Numbered from the stretch's first letter, positions 17,800 through 27,021 are shown. The stretch is DNA of 64,000 bases from Paraglaciecola sp030730205 (GCF_052119645.1 NZ_JBGQOM010000001.1:558001-622000); one strand, 5' to 3'. Notes: generated by a model from the letters alone, not told the origin. Translations and numbers: made by a program.

Positions 17800-19419
17800 G
17801 TGGGTGAAGCCGAAGTCAGTTTAGAACACCTTTACAAGGTTTTTACTATGCCTGAAGGTAAGAGTTCTAAGTTAGCCCAAATTGAACAGCATCTGTCAGA
17901 CAACCTTGCCGGTTTTTTGTCTCAGCACGTTGTTACATCAGTAAAATCGCTAGAGCAAATAGAAAAAAACTTTGCCGAATATGCGGTACCTGAACAACCA
18001 GAATTTGTATCTGAGCATGCGGCCAATTTGTTAGATAAATTGGTGGCTAATTCTGTTAATACTTACTCTCCGACCTTCATTGGCCATATGACCTCCGCCC
18101 TACCTTATTTTCATCTGCCATTGGCAAAGTTACTGGTGGGCCTTAATCAAAACCTCGTAAAAATTGAAACCTCTAAAGCCTTTACGCCTCTTGAACGTCA
18201 AGTCTTGGGCATGATGCATGAGTTGGTTTATGGCCAATCGAGTGACTTTTATCGAACTTATTTACACAGTGCTAATCACGCTTTAGGCGCCTTTTGTTCT
18301 GGCGGCACGATTGCAAACGTTACTGCACTTTGGGTGGCTAGAAACAAAGCGCTACCCGCTACTCCGCAATTTCGTGGTGTCGCTTATGAAGGCTTAGCAG
18401 CAGGCTTGCAACATTACGGCATTAAAAAGATGGGCGTATTGTCATCAAGACGGGGCCACTACTCGCTGTCTAAGTCTGTTGATTTGCTTGGTTTAGGTCG
18501 TGAACAATTACTGACTATAGATTGTCCTACCCAGCGCTTATCCGCTGAAAAAGCATTAGCGGTGGGCAAACAGTATCAAGCTGAAGGCAATAAAATATTA
18601 TCTATTGTCGGTATTGCAGGCACTACTGAAACAGGTCACATTGATCCATTAGACGAATTAGCCGATGTCGCTGCCGAATTAGGTTGTCACTTTCATGTAG
18701 ACGCCGCCTGGGGTGGCGCAACACTGTTCTCTCGCACCTATCGCACCTTATTAAAAGGGATTGAGCGCGCTGATTCAGTTACGATAGACGCGCATAAACA
18801 AATGTATGTGCCTATGGGCGCCGGCATGGTGTTATTTAAAGATCCAAACGATAGCAATGCTGTGCGCCATCATGCCCAGTACATTCTTCGTGCGGGTTCG
18901 AAAGACTTAGGGGCAACAACCCTTGAAGGGTCACGCAATGGTATGGCAATGATGGTTTACGCTTCTTTGCATATTTTTGGACGTAAAGGCTACGAGTTAT
19001 TAATTGACCAGAGTATTGAAAAAGCTAAAACCTTTGCTCGCATGATCCAATCAAATCCTGATTTTGAGCTTATCACTGCTCCCACCCTGTCTTTATTAAC
19101 CTATCGTCTGAATCCAGAAGCGCTACAAGATAAGTTAAATCGTATGCCGCAATTGGCCAGCGCCGTAAATCTTGAACTTGATCAACTCAACGTTGTGATT
19201 CAAAAACAGCAGCGTGAGGCAGGTAAATCCTTTGTATCACGCACCCGTTTGCAAACAGAAAAATACAATACTCAAGCGATTACGGTATTTAGGGTTGTGA
19301 TTGCCAACCCTTTAACCACCGAGCTAGATTTACAAAATATCTTGGATGAGCAACTCGCCTTAGCCAGCAAAACTAAAATTTGGAATAAGCTTTGCGCTAA
19401 ACATCAAAAAGCAGGTTAA
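17800..19419 (+). CDS. panP: PLP-dependent aspartate 1-decarboxylase (PanP type)
   Basis: A 539-aa group II PLP decarboxylase. The PLP-binding lysine is K333 in TIDAHKQMYVPMG, preceded by HVDAAWGG. The family resembles glutamate decarboxylase, but its position beside panC-panB indicates that it makes beta-alanine from aspartate for pantothenate synthesis. It stands where E. coli and many relatives carry panD, which is absent here. Translation starts at GTG 17800 with TTAGGGT upstream; an internal ATG at 17848 is a weaker alternative. A terminator overlaps its stop codon. Confidence 0.85.
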   Translation: MGEAEVSLEHLYKVFTMPEGKSSKLAQIEQHLSDNLAGFLSQHVVTSVKSLEQIEKNFAEYAVPEQPEFVSEHAANLLDKLVANSVNTYSPTFIGHMTSALPYFHLPLAKLLVGLNQNLVKIETSKAFTPLERQVLGMMHELVYGQSSDFYRTYLHSANHALGAFCSGGTIANVTALWVARNKALPATPQFRGVAYEGLAAGLQHYGIKKMGVLSSRRGHYSLSKSVDLLGLGREQLLTIDCPTQRLSAEKALAVGKQYQAEGNKILSIVGIAGTTETGHIDPLDELADVAAELGCHFHVDAAWGGATLFSRTYRTLLKGIERADSVTIDAHKQMYVPMGAGMVLFKDPNDSNAVRHHAQYILRAGSKDLGATTLEGSRNGMAMMVYASLHIFGRKGYELLIDQSIEKAKTFARMIQSNPDFELITAPTLSLLTYRLNPEALQDKLNRMPQLASAVNLELDQLNVVIQKQQREAGKSFVSRTRLQTEKYNTQAITVFRVVIANPLTTELDLQNILDEQLALASKTKIWNKLCAKHQKAG

Positions 19420-19433
19420 TTACCTGCTTTTTT
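19406..19433. terminator. Bidirectional terminator between panP and panC
   Basis: An 11-bp stem (AAAAAGCAGGT paired with ACCTGCTTTTT) with a 5-nt loop, T-rich on both strands, spans the panP stop codon at 19417-19419. It also serves the convergent pan operon ending at 19450. Confidence 0.88.
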
Positions 19434-19449
19434 ACTTGATGAATGGGCT

Positions 19450-20301
19450 TTATAGTTGGATTTGGATGTTATCGATAAGACGGGTTTTGCCTAAAAATGC
19501 CGCGGCCAAAATCACTAATTGAGTGTCTTCATGCCCAGGTGGCAGTAGGTTTTCTGCATTGCGAATTTCAATATAGTCAGGATTAAAACCCAGCTCAGCA
19601 AGATGTTGTTTACCCAGACTAACCAGCATTGAAAAATCTCTACGGCCCTGTTCAATTGCAGAAGCAATCATAGTTAGTTGCTCGTACAATATTGGTGCTA
19701 AAGCACGTTGCTCGGCATTTAGATATTGATTTCTTGAGCTCATCGCTAAACCATCTGATTCTCTGGTGGTAGCCACACCAATCACTTGTAGGTTCATTGA
19801 TAAGTCAGTGACCATGGCTTTGATAACTTGCAATTGTTGAAAGTCTTTTTCACCGAAAAAGGCCAAGTTCGGTTGCACCATATTAAATAATTTACACACG
19901 ATGGTAGCCACACCACGAAAATGTCCAGGACGGCTTGCCCCACAGATCATGTATGAAATACCCGGTACTTCAACAAAGGTTTGTTGCTCTAGTCCTCGGG
20001 CATAAATATCACTGACCTTTGGTACAAACAAAACACTGACGTCTAAGGCTTCTAGCTTTGCCGCATCATCATTGAGTGTCCGCGGGTATGCATCTAAGTC
20101 CTCATCAGGTCCAAACTGCATGGGATTAACAAAGATTGAAACCACAACGATATCAGCGTGTTTTTTAGCTTCTCGTACTAAATTTAGATGCCCCTGGTGT
20201 AAGTTTCCCATGGTGGGTACAAAGGCAATGACTTTAGCACTGGCTTGCCATTCCCTTCGTTGTTCTCTTAAAACCGGAATATCACTAATAATCTGCATCA
20301 A
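19450..20301 (-). CDS. panC: Pantothenate synthetase
   Basis: A 283-aa cytoplasmic ATP-dependent ligase joining pantoate and beta-alanine. Nucleotidyltransferase-fold motifs are plain: VPTMGNLHQGHL with the HxGH signature, FVNPMQFGPDEDL, and FFGEKDFQQL, then the KMS-type loop SSRNQYL. The length is typical. It is the last gene of the minus-strand unit pcnB-folK-panB-panC, starting 6 bp after panB. Confidence 0.97.
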   Translation of the reverse strand: MMQIISDIPVLREQRREWQASAKVIAFVPTMGNLHQGHLNLVREAKKHADIVVVSIFVNPMQFGPDEDLDAYPRTLNDDAAKLEALDVSVLFVPKVSDIYARGLEQQTFVEVPGISYMICGASRPGHFRGVATIVCKLFNMVQPNLAFFGEKDFQQLQVIKAMVTDLSMNLQVIGVATTRESDGLAMSSRNQYLNAEQRALAPILYEQLTMIASAIEQGRRDFSMLVSLGKQHLAELGFNPDYIEIRNAENLLPPGHEDTQLVILAAAFLGKTRLIDNIQIQL

Positions 20302-20307
20302 CCTTTC

Positions 20308-21102
20308 CTAATTAAAACTATGCTCGCTAGAGGGGAAAACACCCTCCTGTACTTCACGTATATAATCACTGACAGCTTGGCGAATATCCCCGCTTGACTG
20401 TAAATAATTTTTTGAAAACTTAGGCATGTAATTGGCGCTGATCCCTAGCATGTCATGCATAACCAGTATCTGCCCATCAGTTAGGTTGCCAGCACCTATG
20501 CCAATAACAGGTATACTAAGACTGCTAGCAATAAGTTCAGCCAAACTTGATGGCACACATTCAAGGACTAATAATTGTATACCAGCTCGCTCTAATTCTT
20601 TGGCTTGATCACATATTTTTTCAGCTTGTAAGTCTTCACGGCCCTGCACTTTAAAACCACCAAAAACGTGCACTGACTGCGGCGTTAAACCCAGATGACC
20701 ACAGACAGGAACACCACGCTCAACCAAACCTTTGATGGTGTCAAGTAACCACGTTCCACCTTCAAGCTTAACCATGCTTGCACCTGCTGCCATTAACTGT
20801 GCTGCATTCATATAAGTTTGCTCGGCACAGGCATAAGACATAAAAGGCATATCTGCAATAACAAAGGCGCGCTGCGTGCCTTGGCGCACCGCTTTTGTGT
20901 GATAAGCAATATCAGCGATAGTAACGCCTAAGGTATCATCACCACCTTGCAAGACCATGCCCAAGGAGTCACCGATTAACATAATGTCTATACCTTGCTC
21001 ATCAAACAATTTAGCAAAGCTTGCATCATAAGCCGTCAAGGCACTGATACGTTGCTTATCTTGCTTCATCTTCAATAAGCTTGAAGTCGTGACCTTTTTC
21101 AT
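20308..21102 (-). CDS. panB: 3-methyl-2-oxobutanoate hydroxymethyltransferase
   Basis: A 264-aa enzyme that adds a hydroxymethyl group from methylenetetrahydrofolate to ketoisovalerate, making ketopantoate. Recognisable motifs are ALTAYDASFAKL, MLIGDSLGMVLQG (metal-binding D), VKLEGG, CGHLGLTPQSV and IGIGAGNLTDGQILV. It lies 84 bp after folK and 6 bp before panC. Confidence 0.97.
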   Translation of the reverse strand: MKKVTTSSLLKMKQDKQRISALTAYDASFAKLFDEQGIDIMLIGDSLGMVLQGGDDTLGVTIADIAYHTKAVRQGTQRAFVIADMPFMSYACAEQTYMNAAQLMAAGASMVKLEGGTWLLDTIKGLVERGVPVCGHLGLTPQSVHVFGGFKVQGREDLQAEKICDQAKELERAGIQLLVLECVPSSLAELIASSLSIPVIGIGAGNLTDGQILVMHDMLGISANYMPKFSKNYLQSSGDIRQAVSDYIREVQEGVFPSSEHSFN

Positions 21103-21186
21103 AAAATTTGCTCCAATCTTAGGGCGTACAATCTGGGTTTTATAAGAAATTTATGCATGAAACTATACTGACTTTTCTGTGAATAT

Positions 21187-21684
21187 CTAGAAAGGGGGGG
21201 CACAAGACAAAACACAGAGACCGTTAAGAGAACAGTTTTTAATGACATCTGTGACATTTTCGCCATCAGGCAATCGCAGATTTGGGCTAATCTCAAGCAA
21301 AGGATAAAGCACGAACTCTCGTACTTTCATACCATAGTGTGGCACCACCAATTGCGGTAAATTAATAATTTCATTGCCGTACAATAATATATCAATGTCC
21401 AGTGTGCGCGGCCCCCATTGCTCATTTTTACGCACTCTACCTTGCTGTAATTCAATCTTCTGCGTAGCCGCCAATAGGCTCACTGGCGTCAACAAAGTTT
21501 GTAGGTGCACAACAGCATTCACATAATCTGGTTGATCTGACGGCCCCATGGGACGACTGGCGTACAAACTAGAACAGCGCAGAACCGTAGTTTGACCAAG
21601 ATGCGCCAAAGCTTCTAAAGCACGACTAATTTGCAGACTAGGCTCAGCAAGATTACTGCCTAAGCCAAGGTATACGTCTATCAT
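21187..21684 (-). CDS. folK: 6-hydroxymethyl-7,8-dihydropterin pyrophosphokinase
   Basis: A 165-aa folate-pathway kinase. It carries YLGLGSNL, RPMGPSDQPDYVNAV and the pterin-kinase signature WGPRTLDIDILLYG, then VPHYGMKVREFVLYPL. Its ATG overlaps the pcnB stop by 4 bp (ATGA), indicating translational coupling. Linking folate synthesis to panB, which consumes a folate cofactor, is conserved in gammaproteobacteria. Confidence 0.96.
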   Translation of the reverse strand: MIDVYLGLGSNLAEPSLQISRALEALAHLGQTTVLRCSSLYASRPMGPSDQPDYVNAVVHLQTLLTPVSLLAATQKIELQQGRVRKNEQWGPRTLDIDILLYGNEIINLPQLVVPHYGMKVREFVLYPLLEISPNLRLPDGENVTDVIKNCSLNGLCVLSCAPPF

Positions 21685-23087
21685 TCAGCTTTCTTCGGCT
21701 TTGCGCGATAGCGACGTTTACGTTTAGTTGCTGGGGCTGAACCTTCCGCTTTCCGTAAGTCTGCCAGTAAATTTTTACGCCCTTGTTCGTCGGCAGATTG
21801 AAATTCTGTCCACCATTCAGCTAGTTCAAGTAAGGCGCCGCCTTCTACATCAGCCCGTAACAACAAAAAGTCATAGGCCGCACGAAACTTAGGATTTTCG
21901 AGCATCTGATAAGCACGACGACCAAAACGTTTGGATAATCGGAGCTGCAACTGCCAAATTTCGCGAATGGGCATGCTAAACCGTTTAGGAATCATGATGC
22001 GCTGAATTTGTTTATGCAGTACGTCATTTAATGCCAAGTTGAAGGCATCAAAATGAGTTAAGCCCCCTTCAACCATCAACTGCTGACAACGTTCTTCTAG
22101 GGGATACCATAAAAAAGCGGCAAAAATAAACGCAGGGGTGACCCGTTGGCCGGTGTTAATTCGATTATCCGTGTTGGTCAGCACTTGTTCAACAAAGCGC
22201 ACTTCTCGGCTATTTTTATCACTTAGCAGTGGGCCAAGTTGCGGAAACAAAGGCTCAAATAGATCATAAGTGTCCAGCAAACGATAGGTCGCCAAACCTT
22301 GGCCTGAAAGCAATAACTTCAGCACTTCTTCAAACAGTCGTGCTGCTGGAATATTGCCTAATAAGGGCGCGAGCTCTTTAATAGGCTTGGCGCTCTTATC
22401 ACTGATACGCATATTCAATTTAACTGCAAATCGCACTGCACGCAGCATGCGCACTGGGTCTTCACGGTAACGGGTTTCTGGGTCACCAATGAGAGCAATT
22501 TCTTTGGCTTTTATCGCCGCCATACCACCTGCAAAATCGCTGATCGAGAAGTCAGCAATGTTGTAATACATGGCGTTTATAGTGAAATCTCGGCGCTGGG
22601 CATCTTCTTCAATGCTACCAAAAACGTTATCACGTAATAACTGACCATGGTCACTTTGTTTACTCAAATCAGAAGTGTCGGCACTGTCTTCATCATTTGT
22701 ATCGTCGCTGTCTTGATGATGGCCACGAAATGTCGCAACCTCTATCACTTCTCTACCATAAACAATGTGTGCCAAACGAAAACGGCGGCCGATTAAACGA
22801 CAATTACGAAACAAACCTTTGATCTGTTCGGGCGTAGCATTAGTGGTGACATCAAAATCTTTTGGCTCTTTACCTAAAAGTAAATCTCTCACACACCCCC
22901 CCACCAGATAAGCCTGATATCCAGCGTTGTGCAGGCGATACAATACTTTAAGTGCGTTTTCGCTAATATCGTCGCGGGAAATGGGGTGATCGGCACGAGG
23001 CACTATCGCAACACTTAGCTTGGCTGGTTGAACCACAGCTTTGCCGCGCAAAGCATCTTTTACCTTGTCGATGACTCGAGAAATAAT
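21681..23087 (-). CDS. pcnB: Poly(A) polymerase I, probable ATT start
   Basis: About 468 aa. It adds 3' poly(A) tails that promote RNA decay. The nucleotidyltransferase core has LVGGCVRDLLLG, the catalytic DFD in PKDFDVTTNATPEQ and RRDFTINAMYYN; the basic C-terminus ends RKRRYRAKPKK. No ATG or GTG is available at the N-terminus. A TTG at 23051 would cut off the conserved start. Reading upstream in frame gives residues matching the E. coli N-terminus pattern (M-x-x-R-V), beginning at ATT 23087-23085, 8 nt after an AAGGAG (23101-23096). E. coli pcnB is known to use AUU, so the same rare start is inferred here. Confidence 0.93.
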   Translation of the reverse strand: MISRVIDKVKDALRGKAVVQPAKLSVAIVPRADHPISRDDISENALKVLYRLHNAGYQAYLVGGCVRDLLLGKEPKDFDVTTNATPEQIKGLFRNCRLIGRRFRLAHIVYGREVIEVATFRGHHQDSDDTNDEDSADTSDLSKQSDHGQLLRDNVFGSIEEDAQRRDFTINAMYYNIADFSISDFAGGMAAIKAKEIALIGDPETRYREDPVRMLRAVRFAVKLNMRISDKSAKPIKELAPLLGNIPAARLFEEVLKLLLSGQGLATYRLLDTYDLFEPLFPQLGPLLSDKNSREVRFVEQVLTNTDNRINTGQRVTPAFIFAAFLWYPLEERCQQLMVEGGLTHFDAFNLALNDVLHKQIQRIMIPKRFSMPIREIWQLQLRLSKRFGRRAYQMLENPKFRAAYDFLLLRADVEGGALLELAEWWTEFQSADEQGRKNLLADLRKAEGSAPATKRKRRYRAKPKKAE

Positions 23088-23095
23088 GATCTGTA

Positions 23096-23101
23096 CTCCT
23101 T
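23096..23101 (-). promoter_or_regulatory. Strong ribosome binding site ahead of the ATT start of pcnB
   Basis: AAGGAG on the minus strand, 8 nt from ATT at 23087. There is no comparable Shine-Dalgarno sequence at the right distance from TTG 23051, so this site decides the start. Confidence 0.75.
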
Positions 23102-23131
23102 GACTGAGTTAAGTCGAAAAATCGGCGCTAA

Positions 23132-24046
23132 TCATATACTGTATAACGCCTTAATTCTATTGTCATTGCAGGCAACTTCAGGCGGTACTGCACTGAGTTG
23201 CCACGCGTTTATGCCCCAATTTAAGATCTCTTTAACTGTTGTAGTTTGCAAAGATTTTGGCGGTGATAAACCCAAAAAGCACATAGCATGAAATAGATTC
23301 AACTCAACTTGCTGGTTATCAATAGCGGGCGCATGATTTTGCTTGCTGAGCTTGCTACCATTTGGGCTTAGTACAAGGGGTAAATGGGCAAATGACGGTG
23401 GCTTATGACCAAACGCCTGGTACAAGGCAAGTTGATAAAAGGTGGCGTGCAATAAGTCAGCACCACGTACGACCTGGGTGATGCCCTGAGCAATATCATC
23501 TGCTACGACTGCTAGTTGATAGGCAAATAAACCGTCCTTGCGTTTAATGGCAAATTGCACCTCGCTATCGCGATGGCTTACCTCTTGCTGTATTTCATCA
23601 AAGTAGGTCTTAATATGCTTACTATTTTTGAAGCGTATAGCGGCATGCTTTTTAAAATTTGACTGTGTCGCACAACAGCACAAGGTTTTTGGTGCAAGCG
23701 CTGCCAACTCAGCACGAGTACAATCACAAAAGTAGGTATAGTTATGCTCAAGCAACCAGGCGATTTTTTGGCGATATAACGCCGAACGCTGACTTTGAAA
23801 AACAGGCTCATCGTCCCAATTCAGACCGTGTTGCGCCAAGGTATTTAGAATTTGCTCACTGGCACCAGCGACTTCTCTGGGTGGGTCAATATCTTCTATA
23901 CGAACAAGCCATTTACCTTGTGATTGTTTAGCCTGTAAATAACTGCCTAAGGCGGTAACTAAAGAACCAAAGTGTAATGGGCCGGATGGCGAAGGCGCAA
24001 AACGTCCTACATAATTAGACGTGTGTTGATGGGGCAAAGTAGGCAT
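23132..24046 (-). CDS. gluQ: Glutamyl-Q tRNA(Asp) synthetase
   Basis: A 304-aa truncated GluRS-like enzyme that attaches glutamate to queuosine in tRNA(Asp). The class I HIGH motif is RFAPSPSGPLHFGS and the KMSKS-like motif is GSKLSKQNHA. It lacks the anticodon-binding domain of full GluRS, which is normal for this family. A cysteine cluster (YFCDCT, LCCC) fits the zinc site region. It lies between dksA and pcnB in the same order as in E. coli. Confidence 0.95.
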   Translation of the reverse strand: MPTLPHQHTSNYVGRFAPSPSGPLHFGSLVTALGSYLQAKQSQGKWLVRIEDIDPPREVAGASEQILNTLAQHGLNWDDEPVFQSQRSALYRQKIAWLLEHNYTYFCDCTRAELAALAPKTLCCCATQSNFKKHAAIRFKNSKHIKTYFDEIQQEVSHRDSEVQFAIKRKDGLFAYQLAVVADDIAQGITQVVRGADLLHATFYQLALYQAFGHKPPSFAHLPLVLSPNGSKLSKQNHAPAIDNQQVELNLFHAMCFLGLSPPKSLQTTTVKEILNWGINAWQLSAVPPEVACNDNRIKALYSI

Positions 24047-24118
24047 ATAAGATGCACAGAAGTTATGTAGTGGTGGCCGTGCTGCCGTCTTGCAACACGG
24101 ACACTACCGGCGGCAGGA

Positions 24119-24568
24119 TTAACCTTGCAGCTGTTTTTCTTTAATTTCAGCCATTGTTTTGCAATCGATGCATAAATCAGCTGTAGGTCTCGCTTCTAAG
24201 CGGCGTACGCCGATTTCGATTCCGCAAGCATCGCAAAAACCAAAATCGTCTTCTTCAATACGTTTTAAGGTTTTTTCGATTTTTTTAATCAACTTACGCT
24301 CTCTATCACGGGTGCGTAGTTCTAAGCTGAATTCTTCTTCTTGTGCTGCTCTATCCACAGGATCGGGGAAATTAGCCGCTTCATCTTGCATATGATGAAC
24401 AGTACGGTCGACTTCCTGACGTAGTTGATCACGCCAAGCTTTCAACAATAAACGAAAATGCTCCATTTGCTTATCGTTCATATACTCTTCGCCGTCTTTC
24501 TCTATATAAGGAGTAAGACCTGCAAGCGCGAGTAAACCAAGTGTTTTTGTTGTTTTTTCTGTTGGCAT
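24119..24568 (-). CDS. dksA: RNA polymerase-binding transcription factor DksA
   Basis: A 149-aa factor that enters the RNA polymerase secondary channel and works with ppGpp in the stringent response. The coiled-coil tip is conserved as DPVDRAAQEEEFSLELR, containing the essential D-x-x-D-x-A. The C4 zinc finger reads CDACGIEIG...CIDCK. It is very similar to E. coli DksA along its whole length. It lies between sfsA and gluQ. Confidence 0.97.
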   Translation of the reverse strand: MPTEKTTKTLGLLALAGLTPYIEKDGEEYMNDKQMEHFRLLLKAWRDQLRQEVDRTVHHMQDEAANFPDPVDRAAQEEEFSLELRTRDRERKLIKKIEKTLKRIEEDDFGFCDACGIEIGVRRLEARPTADLCIDCKTMAEIKEKQLQG

Positions 24569-24735
24569 TTGCCAATTCTCCTAAACTACTGCACGAGTTG
24601 AAATATGCAGGCGGCTATGTATATCAGAAAGCCCTTGCACAGGCAATTTTTTGCGCTTTTACCTTAAGCAACACACGCGAAAATCAAAGTAAGCTGCGCA
24701 ATATGGCGATCCGGCGAGAAAAATCAACCGCTAAT

Positions 24736-25455
24736 TTAACATTTAAAGGGGATGGATTGATTTATAAAGATTTTTTCTGGCGACATACTGACGCTATAAA
24801 CCAATATTTCTACTCCTTTTGCTTTAGCCTTAATAAATTCCCTTGCATAGGCAGCATCAATATGGCGCGCGACTTTTACTGAATCAATGCCACTATGTTG
24901 CACACAAAAGAGTAAAACTGAGCGTTTACCTTCACTGACTAATTGGGCTAATTCACGTAAATGCTTTTGACCACGCACTGTCACAGTGTCAGGAAAATAC
25001 CCTTGTTGATCTTGCAATAATGTGACTGACTTGACTTCGACATAGCAATCTTGCCGCTGCTCATCGTATAACAAAAAATCAGCTCGGCTGTTTTCTACGC
25101 CATATTTTGCTTCTCTTTTTATATGGGTATAACCCTTAAGCTCAGGTATTCTATTGTCTGCCAAGGCCTCAGCGACGAGATCATTAGCCTTATGTGTATT
25201 AATACCAATCCAATGCGCTTGATCGGTCTTGACTAGTTCCCAACTGTAAGCCAGTTTTCGTTTTGGATTATCACTATGCGATAGCCACACTTGCCAACCA
25301 GGCTCTGCACATCCGGTCATTGCACCCGTATTGGCGCAGTGAGCAGTGACCACGCTCCCGTCATCTAACTTCACATCCGCTAAAAAACGTTTATACCGTT
25401 TGACTAACCTACCTTTGATTAATTTTTTACCGTACAACACTAAGCTTTTCTCCAC
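24736..25455 (-). CDS. sfsA: DNA/RNA nuclease SfsA (sugar fermentation stimulation protein)
   Basis: A 239-aa SfsA-family protein with RYKRFLADV, HCANTGAMTGC, YGVENSRADFLLY, DCYVEVKSVTL and GYFPDTVTVRGQKHLREL; the D/E-x-K residues form a PD-(D/E)xK-like nuclease core. It begins with GTG at 25455 and has a weak ribosome binding site. It is divergent from pepB across 51 bp and upstream of dksA, an arrangement shared with E. coli. The cellular role of the family remains poorly defined. Confidence 0.93.
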   Translation of the reverse strand: MEKSLVLYGKKLIKGRLVKRYKRFLADVKLDDGSVVTAHCANTGAMTGCAEPGWQVWLSHSDNPKRKLAYSWELVKTDQAHWIGINTHKANDLVAEALADNRIPELKGYTHIKREAKYGVENSRADFLLYDEQRQDCYVEVKSVTLLQDQQGYFPDTVTVRGQKHLRELAQLVSEGKRSVLLFCVQHSGIDSVKVARHIDAAYAREFIKAKAKGVEILVYSVSMSPEKIFINQSIPFKC

Positions 25456-25506
25456 AGTGACTAAAGACCTGATAGTATTTAGCCCTCTGACTCTACTGGA
25501 GCTAAT

Positions 25507-26790
25507 ATGACGTTCTGTGACATCTCTTTAACTACCGATCCTATTCCTGCCTATTATGCCCCTGGCGCCCTGGTTTCAACAGCAAGTAATCAGGTAAAAA
25601 TTCATCTACAAAACCCATTGGCTGATTGTGGTTTAATTCAAAGGGCCGCACGCCTTATCGATGCAATGGGCATATTACAGGTAAAATTTGTTGGTAACTG
25701 GTATATAGAACAACAGTGGGCCTTTGCTCAAAGCTTTGCCTCGGCGAAAAAGCCAACCCAGATTGAATGGTTAAGTAATGCAGATAAAGTCGAATTACAA
25801 AACCGGTTTGACGCCATGCAGTTTACCCGTGCAATAATCAATGCCACCCCAGAGGCACTTTCTCCGGTGCTATTAGCCGAACAAAGTATTGCTTGGTTAA
25901 GCTCCATTGCCCCCCATGCAATCAGTAGTCGTCTTGTTGTGGGTGAAGAACTTCATCAACAAGGATGGCATGGCATTTATCAAGTAGGCCGAGGTAGCTC
26001 CCGTCCTCCGGTATTAGCTGAAATCGACTTTAATCCCAGTGGTGATAGCAGTTTACCCGTCGCAGCCTGTCTGGTTGGCAAGGGTATTACCTTTGACAGC
26101 GGTGGTTACAGCCTGAAATCAAGTGAAGGCATGTTACATATGAAGTGCGACATGGGCGGCGCAGCAACCGTAATAGGCGGCTTAGGTTTAGCCATCATGC
26201 GCGGGCTCAGTAAACGGGTTAAGGTATTTTTGTGTTGTGCAGAAAACTTAGTCAGTGGCCATGCTTTTAAACTCGGCGACGTTATAACCTATAAAAATGG
26301 AACGTCGGTAGAAATCGTTAATACAGATGCAGAGGGCCGTTTAGTGCTAGCGGATGGGTTGATTGCTGCCAGTGAAACCTCAGCGCCCTTAATTATCGAC
26401 GCTGCAACTTTGACCGGCGCAGCTCAGGTCGCATTAGGCAATGAATATAATGCGCTTTTTGCTTTAGACAAAACACTGCTACAACGGGCATTAGCGTGGT
26501 CAGAACAAGAGAAAGAATTAGCTTGGAGTCTTCCACTAGAAAAATGGCATCGCGAAAAATGCCCTTCTAATTTTGCCGATACGGCGAACAGTCGGGTACA
26601 AAAAGGGGGAGGCGCAGGTGGTGCTTCAAACGCCGCGGGTTTTTTATCACGGTTTGTTAATGAGGATGGCACAGGTTGGTTACACATAGATTTAGCGGCA
26701 GCATATCATTCAAACGGGAGTAACCAAATGCCTGCAGGAGCCAGTGCACAGGGCTTCAGAACCATTGCCCGAGCACTAACTGACTGCTAA
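25507..26790 (+). CDS. pepB: Aminopeptidase PepB (M17 family)
   Basis: A 427-aa cytoplasmic metallopeptidase of the leucyl aminopeptidase family. Two-metal site residues are present: GKGITFDSGGYSLK, KCDMGGAATVIGG and NTDAEGRLVLADGL. Its shortened N-terminal domain distinguishes PepB from PepA. ATG 25507 follows a good GGAG. It probably degrades peptides to amino acids. Confidence 0.92.
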   Translation: MTFCDISLTTDPIPAYYAPGALVSTASNQVKIHLQNPLADCGLIQRAARLIDAMGILQVKFVGNWYIEQQWAFAQSFASAKKPTQIEWLSNADKVELQNRFDAMQFTRAIINATPEALSPVLLAEQSIAWLSSIAPHAISSRLVVGEELHQQGWHGIYQVGRGSSRPPVLAEIDFNPSGDSSLPVAACLVGKGITFDSGGYSLKSSEGMLHMKCDMGGAATVIGGLGLAIMRGLSKRVKVFLCCAENLVSGHAFKLGDVITYKNGTSVEIVNTDAEGRLVLADGLIAASETSAPLIIDAATLTGAAQVALGNEYNALFALDKTLLQRALAWSEQEKELAWSLPLEKWHREKCPSNFADTANSRVQKGGGAGGASNAAGFLSRFVNEDGTGWLHIDLAAAYHSNGSNQMPAGASAQGFRTIARALTDC

Positions 26791-26797
26791 ATGAAAC

Positions 26798-26841
26798 AAC
26801 ACAGTGAGTGGTGTGTATGCCACTTCATTCGCTGTGTTTTA
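26798..26841. terminator. Imperfect terminator hairpin between pepB and the HTH gene
   Basis: AACACAG pairs with CTGTGTT (7 bp), and AGTGG with CCACT inside it, followed by TTTT. It overlaps the stop codon of the convergent small gene. Confidence 0.5.
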
Positions 26842-27021
26842 TAAACCGCCCAAACGTTCAGCCAACACTTTGTAACGTTCAACGGCAGTAGAATCAAATA
26901 ATGGTTTTCCATCTGCGTCTTTTTCTTGGGCAATTAACAAACTTTCACGTTCAAGACGTTCAACTCGCACTTCTTGCACACCAAGAAATTCTGCTACTTG
27001 CGCCACGGTCATTAGACTCAT
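26839..27021 (-). CDS. 60-aa helix-turn-helix protein
   Basis: A very small predicted DNA-binding protein. The N-terminus MTVAQVAEFLGVQEVRVERL looks like a MerR/excisionase-type helix-turn-helix, and the remainder (DGKPLFDSTAVERYKVLAERL) like the wing and following helix. A good GGAAAAC ribosome-binding region precedes the ATG. There are no phage or integrase genes nearby, so it is more likely a chromosomal regulator or nucleoid-type protein than an excisionase. The target is unknown. Confidence 0.7.
   Translation of the reverse strand: MSLMTVAQVAEFLGVQEVRVERLERESLLIAQEKDADGKPLFDSTAVERYKVLAERLGGL

Noticed and set aside
24541..24882. 113-codon forward ORF across the dksA-sfsA gap
   Set aside because: Overlaps both real genes antisense; composition is not protein-like and it has no start signal.
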